DNA of 64,000 nt from Euonymus europaeus. Its lineage: Eukaryota; Streptophyta; Magnoliopsida; Celastrales; Celastraceae. The translations under genes were made by a program, and so were the position numbers. This document shows positions 52,248 to 63,400 of the stretch, piece after piece. Below the pieces are notes generated by a model. That model was given only the letters and a program-made list of their open reading frames with translations. It had not been told where the DNA came from and searched no databases. Every line of letters starts with the position of its first letter. The first letter of the stretch is position 1. The stretch is from contig OY756962.1 of NCBI GenBank assembly GCA_963580455.1, forward strand, positions 16,882,001 to 16,946,000, read 5' to 3'.

Positions 52248-54908
52248 CTCAACTCTCTCTATGGAGGAGCTTTTAACGGTTTTGTCCATTTCTCATAGAA
52301 AGTTCGTGGTTTGGAATCGAAATAATCTTGGAAGCTTATACTCATAAAATTTGACATAGAATAACAATAAAAAGTGTACACCGAGCAACTTTGATGGTCC
52401 GAAGTTGCTCAACTCTCTCTATGGAGGGGCTTTTAACGGTTTTGTCCATTTATCATAGAAAGATGGTGTTTTAGCATCGAAATAATCTAGGAAGCTTATA
52501 CTCATAAAATTTGACAAAGAAGACCAATAAAAAGTCTATCCCGAGCAACTTTGTTGGTCCGAAGTTGCCCAACGCTCTCTATTGAGGAAATTTTAACGGT
52601 TTTGTCCATTTGTGATAAAAAGTTAGTGTTTTGGCATCAAAATAATCTTGGAAGCTTATACTCCTAAAATTTGGCATAGAAGTACAATAAAAAGTGTACA
52701 CCGAGCAAATTTGATGGTCCGAAGTTGAACAACTCTCTCTATGGAGAAGCTTTTAACGGTTTTGTCCATTTGTCATAGAAAGATGGTGTTTTAGCATCGA
52801 AATAATCTAGGAAGCTTATACTCGTAAAATTTGACATAGAAGAACAATAAAAAGTGTACACCGAGCAACTTTGATGGTCCGAAGTTGCTCAACTCTCTCT
52901 AGGGATGAGCTGTTAACGGGTTTGTCCATTTGTCATAGAAAGATGGTGTTTTAGCATCGAAATAATCTAGGAAGCTTATACTCGCAAAATTTGACAAAAA
53001 AGAACAATAAAAAGTGTCTCCCGAGCAACTTTGTTGATCCGAAGTTGCTCAACTCTCTCTATGGAAGAGCTTTTAATGTTTTGTCCATTTGTGATAAAAA
53101 GTTGGTGTTTTGGCATCGAAATATTCTTGGAAGCTTATACTCATAAAATTTGGCATAGAAGTACAATAAAAAGTGTACACCGAGCAAATTTGATGGTCCG
53201 AAGTTGGTCCACACTCTCTATGGAGGAGCTTTCAACGGTTTTGTCCATTTCTCATAGAAAGTTGTTGATTTGGAATCGAAATAATTTTGGAAGATTATAC
53301 TCATAAAATTTGACATAGAAGAACAATAAAAAGTGTACGCCGAGAACCTTTGATGGTCCGAAGTTGCTCAACTCTCTATATGGAGGAGATTTTAACGGTT
53401 TTGTCCATTCGTGATCAAAAGTTGGTGTTTTGGCATCGAAATAATCTTGGAAGGTTATACTCGTTAAATTTGACATAGAAGAACAATAAAAGTTGTACAC
53501 CGAGCAACTTTGATGGTCCGAAGTTTCTCAACTCTCTCTGTGGAGGAGCTTTTAACAGTTTTGTCCACTTGTCGAAAAAAGTTCATTTTTTTGCATCGAA
53601 ATAATCTAGGAAGCTTATACTCATAAAATTTAACATAGAAGAACAATAAAAAGTGTACATCGAGCAACTTTGATGGTTCGAAGTTGCTCAACTCTCTCTA
53701 TGGAGGAGCTTTTAACGGTTTTGTCCATTTCTCATAGAAAGTTGGTGATTTGGAATCGAAATAATCTTGGAAGGTTATACTCATAAAATTTGACATAGAA
53801 TAACAATAAAAAGTGTACACCGAGCAACTTTGATGGTCCGAAGTTGCTCAACTCTCTCTATGGAGGGCCTTTTAACGGTTTTGTCCATTTGTCATAGAAT
53901 GATGGTGTTTTAGCATCGAAATAATCTAGGAAACTTTACTCGTAAAATTTGACATAGAAGAACAATAAAAAGTGTACACCGAGCAACTTTGATGGTTTGA
54001 AGTTTGTCAACTCTCTCTATGGAGGAGCTTTTAACGGTTTTGTCCATTTGTCATAGAAAGATGGTGTTTTAGCATCGAAATAATCTAGGAAGCTTATACT
54101 CGTAAAATTTGACAAAAAAGAACAATAAAAAGTGTATCCCGAGCAATTTTGTTGGTCCGAAGTTGCTCAAATCTCTCTATGGAGGGGCTTTTAACGGTTT
54201 TGTCCATTTGTCGTAAAAAGTTCGTTTTTTGTCATCGAAATAAACTTGGAAGCCTATACTTGTAAAATTTTACATAGAAGAACAATAAAAAGTGTACATC
54301 GAACAACTTTGTTGGTCCGAAGTTGCTCCACACTCTCTATGGAGGAGCTTTTAACGGTTTTGTCCATTTCTCATAGAAAGTTGGTGATTTGGAATCGAAA
54401 TAATCTCGGAAGCTTATACTCGTAAAATATAACATAGAAGAACAGTAAAAAATGTACACCAAGCAACTTTGATGGTCCGAAGTTGCTCAACTCTCTCTAT
54501 GGAGGAGATTTTAACGGTTTTGTCCATTTTCCGTAAAAAGTTCGTTTTTTGGCATCGAAATAATCTAGTAAGCTTATACTCATAATATTTAACATAGAAG
54601 AACAATAAAAAGTGTACATCGAGCAACTTTGATGGTTCGAAGTTGCTCAACTCCTTCTATGGAGGTGCTTTTAACGGTTTTGCTCATTTCTCATAGAAAG
54701 TTGGTGATTTGGAATCGGAATAATCTTGGAAGCTTATACTCATAAAATTTGACATAGAATAACAATAAAAAGTATACACCAAGCAACTTTGATGGTCCGA
54801 AGTTGCTCAACTCTCTCTATGGAGGGCTTTTAACGGTTTTGTCCATTTGTCATAGAAAGATGGTGTTTTAGCATCGAAATAATCTAGGAAGCTTATACTC
54901 GTAAAATT
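52248..54908 (-). repeat. 18-mer variant of the 50 kb HOR, copy 2
   Basis: Matches copy 1 at 2,718 bp until about 53.6 kb, then at 2,877-2,878 bp because one extra monomer is present around 53.6-53.76 kb. One further base is lost at GGAAACTTTACTCG near 53,931, which destroys a HindIII site. Divergence begins near 54,908, where TTGAAAAAGAAAAAC replaces TTGACATAGAAG. Confidence 0.72.
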
Positions 54909-56499
54909 TGAAAAAGAAAAACAATAAAAAGTCTATCCCGAGCAACTTTGTTGGTCCGAAGTTGCTCAACTCTCTCTGTGGAGGAGATTTTAACGGTTTT
55001 CTCCATTTGCGATAAAAAGTTGGTGTTTTGGCATCGAAATAATCTTGGAAGCTTATACTCGTAAAATTTCACATAGAAGAAAAATAAAAAGTGTACACCG
55101 AGCAACTTTGATGGTCCGAAGTTGCTCAACTCTCTCTAGGGATGAGCTGTTAACGGGTTTGTCCATTTGTCATAGAAAGATGGTGTTTTAGCATCGAAAT
55201 AATCTAGGAAGCTTATACTCGTAAAATTTGACATAGAAGAACAATAAAAAGTGTACATCGAGCAACTTTGTTGGTCCGAAGTTGCTCAACTCTCTCTATG
55301 GAGGAGCTTTTAACGGTTTTTCCATTTGTCATAGAAAGATGGTGATTTAGCACAGAAATAATCTAGGAAGCTTATACTCGTAAAATTTGACAAAAAAGAA
55401 AAATAAAAAGTGTATCCCGAGCAACTTTGTTGGTCCGAAGTTGCTCAACTCTCTCTATGGAGGAGCTTTTAACGGTTTTGTCCATTCGTGACAAAAAGTT
55501 GGTGTTTTTGCATCGAAATATTCTTGGAATCTTATACTCGTAAAATTTGACATAGAAGAACAATAAAAAGTGTACACCGAGCAACTTTGATGGTCCGAAC
55601 TTTCTCAACTCTCTCTATGGAGGTGCTTTTAACGGTTTTGTCCATTTCTCGTAAAAAGTTCATTTTTTGGCATCGAAATAATCTAGGAAGCTTATACTCA
55701 TAAAATCTAACATAGAAGAACAATAAAAAGTGTACATCGAGCAACTTTGATGGTTCGAAGTTGCTCAACTCTCTCTATGAAGGAGCTTTTAACGGTTTTT
55801 TCCATTTCTCATAGAAAGTTGGGGATTTGGAATAGAAATAATCGTGGAAGCTTATACTCATAAAATTTGACATAGAATAACAATAAAAAGTGTACATCGA
55901 GCAACTTTGATGGTTCGAAGTTGCTCCACTCTCTCTATGGAGGAGCTTTTAACGGTTTTGTCTATTTCTCATAGAAAGTTGGTGATTTGGAATCGAAATA
56001 ATCTGGGAAGCCTATACTCATAAAATTTGACATAGAAGAACAATAAAAAGTGTACACCAAGCAACTTTGATGGTCTGAAGTTGCTCCACTCTCTCTATGG
56101 AGGAGCTTTTAACGGTTTTGTCCATTTCTCATAGAAAGTTGGTGATTTGGAATCGAAATAATCTGGGAAGCCTATACTCATAAAATTTGACATAGAAAAA
56201 CAATGAAAAGTGTACACCGAGCAACTTTGATGGTCCGAAGTTGCTCAACTCTCTCTATGGAGGAGCTTTTAACGATTTTGTCCATTTGCCATAGAAAGAT
56301 GGTGTTTTACCATCGAAATAATCTAGGAAGCTTATACTCGTAAAATTTGACATAGAAGAACAATAAAAAGTGTATCGCGAGCAACTTTGTTGGTCCGAAG
56401 TTGCTCAACTCTCTCTATGGAGGAGCTTTTAACGGTTTTTTCCATTTGTCATAGAAAGATGGTGATTTAGCATTGAAATAATCTAGGAAGCTTATACTC
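54909..56499 (-). repeat. Transitional monomers with 7-monomer and 1-monomer duplications
   Basis: The stretch near 55.3-55.87 kb recurs 1,120 bp downstream (7 monomers). Bases 55,921-56,080 and 56,081-56,240 are copies of one class A monomer with five differences by eye and the rare word GGGAAGCCTATACTCAT. These units resemble those at 18.9-19.1 kb more than the HOR units just upstream. Confidence 0.7.
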
Positions 56500-58098
56500 G
56501 TAAAATTTGACAAAAAAGAACAATAAAAATTGTATCCCGAGCAACTTTGTTGGTCCGAAGTTGCTCAACTCTCTCTATGGAGGAGCTTTTAACGGTTTTG
56601 TCAATTTGTGACAAAAAGTTGGTGTTTTTGCATCGAAATATTCTTGGAATCTTATACTCGTAAAATTTGACATAGAAGAACAATAAAAAGTGTACACCGA
56701 GCAACTTTGATGGTCCGAAGTTTCTCAACTCTCTCTATGGAGGAGCTTTTAACGGTTTTGTCCATTTGTCGTAAAAAGTTCATTTTTTGGCATCGAAATA
56801 ATCTAGGAAGCTTATACTCATAAAATTTAACATAGAAGAACAATAAAAAGTGTACATTGAGCAACTTTGATGGTTCGAAGTTGTTCAACTCTCTCTATGA
56901 AGGAGCTTTTAACGGTTTTGTCCATTTCTCATAGAAAGTTGGTGATTTGGAATCGAAATAATCTGGGAAGCTTATACTCATAAAATTTGACATAGAATAA
57001 CAATAAAAAGTGTACATCGAGCAACTTTGATGGTCCGAAGTTGCTCAACTCTCTCTATGGAGGGGCTTTAACGGTTTTGTCCATTTGTCATAGAAAGATG
57101 GTCTTTTAGCATCGAAATAATCTAGGAAGCTTATACTCGTAAAATTTGACAAAGAAGAACAATAAAAAGTCTATCCCGAGCAACTTTGTTGGTCCGAAGT
57201 TGCTCAACTCTCTCTATGGTGGAGATTTTAACGGTTTTGTCCATTTGTGATAAAAAGTTGGTGTTTTGTCATCGAAATAATCTTGGAAGCTTATACTCTT
57301 AAAATTTGACATATAAGAACAATAAAAAGTGTTCACCGAGCAAATTTGATGGTCCGAAGTTGCTCAACTCATTTTATAGAGCAGCTTTTAACGGTTTTGT
57401 TCATTTTTCATAGAAAGATGGTGTTTTAGCATCGAAATAATCTAGGAAGCTTATACTCGTAAAATTTGACAAAAAAGAACAATAAAAAGTGTATCCCAAG
57501 CAACTTTGTTGGTCTGAAGTTGCTCAACTCTCTCTATGGAGGAGCTTTTAATGGTTTTGTCCATTTGTGATAAAAAGTTGGTGTTTTGGCATCGAAATAA
57601 TTTTGGAAGCTTATACTCGTAAAATTTGACATAGATGAAAAATAAAAAGTGTACACCGAGCAATTTCGATGGTCCAAAGTTACTCAACTCTCTCTATGGA
57701 GGAGCTTTTAACGGTTTCGTCCATTTTCCGTAAAAAGTTCGTTTTTTGGCATCGAAATAATCTAGGAAGCTTATACTCATAAAATTTAATATAGAAGAAC
57801 AATAAAAATTGTACACCGAGCAACTTTGATGGTTCGAAGTTGCTCCACACTCTCTATGTCGAGGCTTTTAACGGTTTTCTCCATTTGTCATAGAAAGAAG
57901 GTGTTTGATCATCGAAATAATCTTGGAAGATTATACTCGTAAAATTTGACATAGAAGAACAATAAAAAGTGTACACCGAGCAACTTTGATGGTCCAAAGT
58001 TGCTCAACTCTCTCTATGGAGGAGCTTTTATTGATTTTGTCCATTTTTCATAGAAAGATGGTGTTTTAGCATCGAAATAATCTAGCAAGCTTATACTC
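56500..58098 (-). repeat. 10-mer HOR, copy A (1,599 bp)
   Basis: Plus-strand class order is B-D-C-A-B-D-B-D-C-B, with the A and neighbouring units carrying GGGGCTTTAACGG, one base short, which explains 1,599 rather than 1,600. Markers are CTCATTTTATAGAGCAGC, CTATGTCGAGGC, GTGTTTGATCATCG and TTTTATTGATTTTG. It differs from copy B at a few sites in the first 0.4 kb, such as AAATTGTATCCC and ACATTGAGC. Confidence 0.85.
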
Positions 58099-59697
58099 GT
58101 AAAATTTGACATAGAAGAACAATAAAAAGTGTATCCCGAGCAACTTTGTTGGTCCGAAGTTGCTCAACTCTCTCTATGGAGGAGCTTTTAACGGTTTTGT
58201 CAATTTGTGACAAAAAGTTGGTGTTTTTGCATCGAAATATTCTTGGAATCTTATACTCGTAAAATTTGACATAGAAGAACAATAAAAAGTGTACACCGAG
58301 CAACTTTGATGGTCCGAAGTTTCTCAACTCTCTCTATGGAGGAGCTTTTAACGGTTTTGTCCATTTGTCGTAAAAAGTTCATTTTTTGGCATCGAAATAA
58401 TCTAGGAAGCTTATACTCATAAAATTTAACATAGAAGAACAATAAAAAGTGTACATCGAGCAACTTTGATGGTTCGAAGTTGCTCAACTCTCTCTATGAA
58501 GGAGCTTTTAACGGTTTTGTCCATTTCTCATAGAAAGTTGGTGATTTGGAATCGAAATAATCTGGGAAGCTTATACTCATAAAATTTGACATAGAATAAC
58601 AATAAAAAGTGTACATCGAGCAACTTTGATGGTCCGAAGTTGCTCAACTCTCTCTATGGAGGGGCTTTAACGGTTTTGTCCATTTGTCATAGAAAGATGG
58701 TCTTTTAGCATCGAAATAATCTAGGAAGCTTATACTCGTAAAATTTGACAAAGAAGAACAATAAAAAGTCTATCCCGAGCAACTTTGTTGGTCCGAAGTT
58801 GCTCAACTCTCTCTATGGTGGAGATTTTAACGGTTTTGTCCATTTGTGATAAAAAGTTGGTGTTTTGTCATCGAAATAATCTTGGAAGCTTATACTCTTA
58901 AAATTTGACATATAAGAACAATAAAAAGTGTTCACCGAGCAAATTTGATGGTCCGAAGTTGCTCAACTCATTTTATAGAGCAGCTTTTAACGGTTTTGTT
59001 CATTTTTCATAGAAAGATGGTGTTTTAGCATCGAAATAATCTAGGAAGCTTATACTCGTAAAATTTGACAAAAAAGAACAATAAAAAGTGTATCCCAAGC
59101 AACTTTGTTGGTCTGAAGTTGCTCAACTCTCTCTATGGAGGAGCTTTTAATGGTTTTGTCCATTTGTGATAAAAAGTTGGTGTTTTGGCATCGAAATAAT
59201 TTTGGAAGCTTATACTCGTAAAATTTGACATAGATGAAAAATAAAAAGTGTACACCGAGCAATTTCGATGGTCCAAAGTTACTCAACTCTCTCTATGGAG
59301 GAGCTTTTAACGGTTTCGTCCATTTTCCGTAAAAAGTTCGTTTTTTGGCATCGAAATAATCTAGGAAGCTTATACTCATAAAATTTAATATAGAAGAACA
59401 ATAAAAATTGTACACCGAGCAACTTTGATGGTTCGAAGTTGCTCCACACTCTCTATGTCGAGGCTTTTAACGGTTTTCTCCATTTGTCATAGAAAGAAGG
59501 TGTTTGATCATCGAAATAATCTTGGAAGATTATACTCGTAAAATTTGACATAGAAGAACAATAAAAAGTGTACACCGAGCAACTTTGATGGTCCAAAGTT
59601 GCTCAACTCTCTCTATGGAGGAGCTTTTATTGATTTTGTCCATTTTTCATAGAAAGATGGTGTTTTAGCATCGAAATAATCTAGCAAGCTTATACTC
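58099..59697 (-). repeat. 10-mer HOR, copy B (1,599 bp)
   Basis: I saw no difference from copy A over roughly the last 1.1 kb of the unit, including all the rare words listed for A. With the 9.2 kb monomer duplication, this is among the most recent amplifications visible in the window. Confidence 0.87.
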
Positions 59698-60690
59698 GTA
59701 AAATTTGACATAGAAGAACAATAAAAAGTGTATCCCGAGCAACTTTGTTGGTCCGAAGTTGCTCAACTCTCTCTATGGAGGAGCTTTTAACGGTTTTGTC
59801 AATTTGTGACAAAAAGTTGGTGTTTTTGCATCGAAATATTCTTGGAATCTTATACTCGTAAAATTTGACATAGAAGAACAATAAAAAGTGTACACCGAGC
59901 AACTTTGATGGTCCGAAGTTTCTCAACTCTCTCTATGGAGGAGCTTTTAACGGTTTTGTCCATTTGTCGTAAAAAGTTCATTTTTTGGCATCGAAATAAT
60001 CTAGGAAGCTTATACTCATAAAATTTAACATAGAAGAACAATAAAAAGTGTACATCGAGCAACTTTGATGGTTCGAAGTTGCTCAACTCTCTCTATGAAG
60101 GAGCTTTTAACGGTTTTGTCCATTTCTCATAGAAAGTTGGTGATTTGGAATCGAAATAATCTGGGAAGCTTATACTCATAAAATTTGACATAGAATAACA
60201 ATAAAAAGTGTACATCGAGCAACTTTGATGGTCCGAAGTTGCTCAACTCTCTCTATGGAGGGGCTTTAACGGTTTTGTCCATTTTCCGTAAAAAGTTCGT
60301 TTTTTGGCATCGAAATAATCTAGGAAGCTTATACTCATAAAATTTAATATAGAAGAACAATAAAAATTGTACACCGAGCAACTTTGATGGTTCGAAGTTG
60401 CTCCACACTCTCTATGTAGAGGCTTTTAACGGTTTTCTCCATTTGTCATAGAAAGAAGGTGTTTGATCATCGAAATAATCTTGGAAGATTATACTCGTAA
60501 AATTTGACATAGAAGAACAATAAAAAGTGTACACCGAGCAACTTTGATGGTCCAAAGTTGCTCAACTCTCTCTATGGAGGAGCTTTTATTGATTTTGTCC
60601 ATTTTTCATAGAAAGATGGTGTTTTAGCATCGAAATAATCTAGCAAGCTTATACTCGTAAAATTTGACATAGAAGAACAATAAAAAGTGT
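59698..60690 (-). repeat. 10-mer HOR, copy C with an internal 640 bp (four-monomer) deletion
   Basis: Copy C follows B up to GGTTTTGTCC at about 60,280. It then continues with ATTTTCCGTAAAAAGTTCG, which in B lies exactly 640 bp further on (59,322 against the expected 58,682). Four monomers were removed in register. After the joint it follows B to about 60,690, with CTATGTAGAGGC for CTATGTCGAGGC. Confidence 0.85.
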
Positions 60691-63400
60691 ATCGCGAGCA
60701 ACTTTGTTGGTCCGAAGTTGCTCTACTCTCTTTATGGAGGAGCTTTTAACGGTTTTGTCCATTTGTGATAAAAAGTTGGTGTTTTGGCATCAAAATATTC
60801 TTGGAAGATTATACTCATACAATTTGCAATAGAAGAACAATAAAAAGTGTACACCGAGCAACTTTGATGGTCCGAAGTTTCTCAACTCTCTCTATGGAGG
60901 AGCTTTTAACGGTTTTGTCCATTTGTCGTAAAAAGTTCATTTTTTAGCATCGAAATAATCTAGGAACCATATACTCATAAAATTTAACATAGAAGAACAA
61001 TAAAAAGTGTACAATCAAGCAACTTTGACGGTTCGAAGTTGCTCCACTCTCTCTATGGAGGAGCTTTTAACGGTTTTGTCCATTTTTCATAGAAAGTTGG
61101 AGATTTGGAATCGAAATAATCTGGGAAGCTTATACTCATAAAATTTGACATAGAATAACAATAAAAAGTGTACACCGAGCAACTTTGATGGTTCGAAGTT
61201 GCTCAACTCTCTCTATGTAGAGGCTTTTAACGGTTTTCTCCATTTGTCATAGAAAAATGGTGTTTGAGCATCGAAATAATGTAGGAAGCTTATACTCGTA
61301 AAATTTGACATAGAAGAACAATAAAAAGTGTATCCCGAGCAACTTTGTTGGTCCGAAGTTGCTCAACTCTCTCTATGGAGGTGCTTTTAACGGTTTTGTC
61401 CATTTGTCATAGAAAGATGGTGTTTTGGCATCGAAATAATCTAGGAAGCTTATACTCGTAAAATTTGACAAAAATGAACAATAAAAAGTGTATCCCGAGC
61501 AACTTTGTTGGTCTGAAGTTGCTCAACTCTCTCTATGGAGGAGCTTTTAACGGTTTTGTCCATTTGTGATAAAAAGTTAGTGTTTTGGCATCAAAATAAT
61601 CTTGGAAGCTTATACTCGTAAAATTTGACATTGAAAAACAATAATAATTGTACACCGAGCAACTTTGATGATCCGAAGTTGCTCAACTCTCTTTATGGAG
61701 GAGTTTTTATCGGTTTTGTCCATTTGTCGTAAAAAGTTCATTTTTTGGCATCGAAATAATCTAGGAAGCTTATACTCAAAAAATTTAAAATAGAAGAACA
61801 ATAAAAAGTGTACATCGAACAACTTTGATGGTTCGAAGTTGCTCTACACTCTCTATGGAGGAGCTTTTAACGGTTTTGTCCATTTCTCATAGAAAGTTGG
61901 TGATTTGGAATCGAAATAATCTCGGAAGCTTATACTCGAAAAAATTTACATAGAAGAACAATAAAAAGTGTACACCGAGCAATTTTGATGGTCCGAAGTT
62001 TCTCAACTCTCTCTATGGAGGAGCTTTTAACGGTTTTGTCAATTTGTCGTAAAAAGTTCATTTTTTGGCATCGAAACAATCTAGGAAGCTTATACTCATA
62101 AAATTTAACATAGAAGAACAATAAAAAGTGTACATCGAGCAACTTTGATGGTTCGAAGTTGCTCCACTCTCTCTATGGAGGAGCTTTTAACGGTTTTGTC
62201 CATTTCTCATTGAAAGTTGGTGATTTGGAATCGAAATAATCTGGGAAGCTTATACTCATAAAATTTGACATAGAATAACAATAAAAAGTGTACACCGAGC
62301 AACTTTGATGGTCCGAAGTTGCTCAACTCTCTCTATGTAGGGGCTCTTAACGGTTTTCTCCATTTGTCATAGAAAGATGGTGTTTGAGCATCGAAATAAT
62401 GTAAGAAGCTTATACTCGTAAAATTTGACATAGAAGAACAATAAAAAGTGTATCCCGAGCAACTTTGTTGGTTCGAAGTTGCTCAACTCTCTCTATGGAG
62501 GAGCTTTTAACGGTTTTGTCCATTTGTCATAGAAAGATGGTGTTTTAGCATCGAAATAATCTAGGAAGCTTATACTCGTAAAATTTGACAAAAAAGAACA
62601 ATAAAAAGTGTATCCCGAGCAACTTTGTTGGTCTGAAGTTGCTCAACTCTCTCTATGGAGGAGCTTTTAACGGTTTTGTCCATTTGTGATAAAAAGGTGG
62701 TGTTTTGGCATCGAAATAATCTTGGAAGCTTATACTCGTAAAATTTGACATAGAAAAACAAGAAAAATTGTACACCGAGCAACTTTGATGGTCCGAAGTT
62801 TCTCAACTCTCTCTATGGAGGAGCTTTTAACGGTTTTGTCCATTTGTCGTAAAAAGTTCATTTTTTGGCATCGAAATAATCTAAGAAGCTTATACTCATA
62901 AAATTTAACATAGAAGAACAATAAAAAGTGTACATCGAGCAACTTTGATGGTTCGAAGTTGCTCCACTCTCTCTATAGAGAAGATTTTAACGGTTTTGTC
63001 CATTATTCATAGAAAGTTGGTGATTTGGAATCGAAATAATCTTGGAAGCTTATACTCATAAAATTTGACATAGAATAACAATAAAAAGTGTACACCGAGC
63101 AACTTTGATGGTCCGAAGTTGCTCAACTCTTTTTATGGAGTGGTTTTTAACGGTTTTGTCCATTTGTCATTGAAAGATGGTGTTTTGGCATCGAAATAAT
63201 CTAGGAAGCTTATACTCGTAAAATTTGACAAAGAAGAACAATAAAAAGTCTATCCCGAGCAACTTTGTTGGTCGGAAGTTGCTCAACTCTCTCTATGGAG
63301 GTGATTTTAATGGTTTTGTCCATTTCTGATAAAAAGTTGGTGTTTTGGCATCGAAATAATCTTAGAAGCTTATACTCGTAAAATTTGACATAGAAGAACA
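60680..63400 (-). repeat. 17-mer HOR at the right end, copy 1 (2,721 bp)
   Basis: The first 0.6 kb of this unit recurs at a spacing of 2,721 bp. Rare shared words are ACAATTTGCAATAG (60,820 and 63,541), TAGGAACCATATACTC (HindIII site lost) and GTGTACAATCAAGC (61,009 and 63,730). The extra base lies in that last word. Internally, stretches near 61.2 and 62.3 kb are related at 1,120 bp (7 monomers). Confidence 0.75.
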
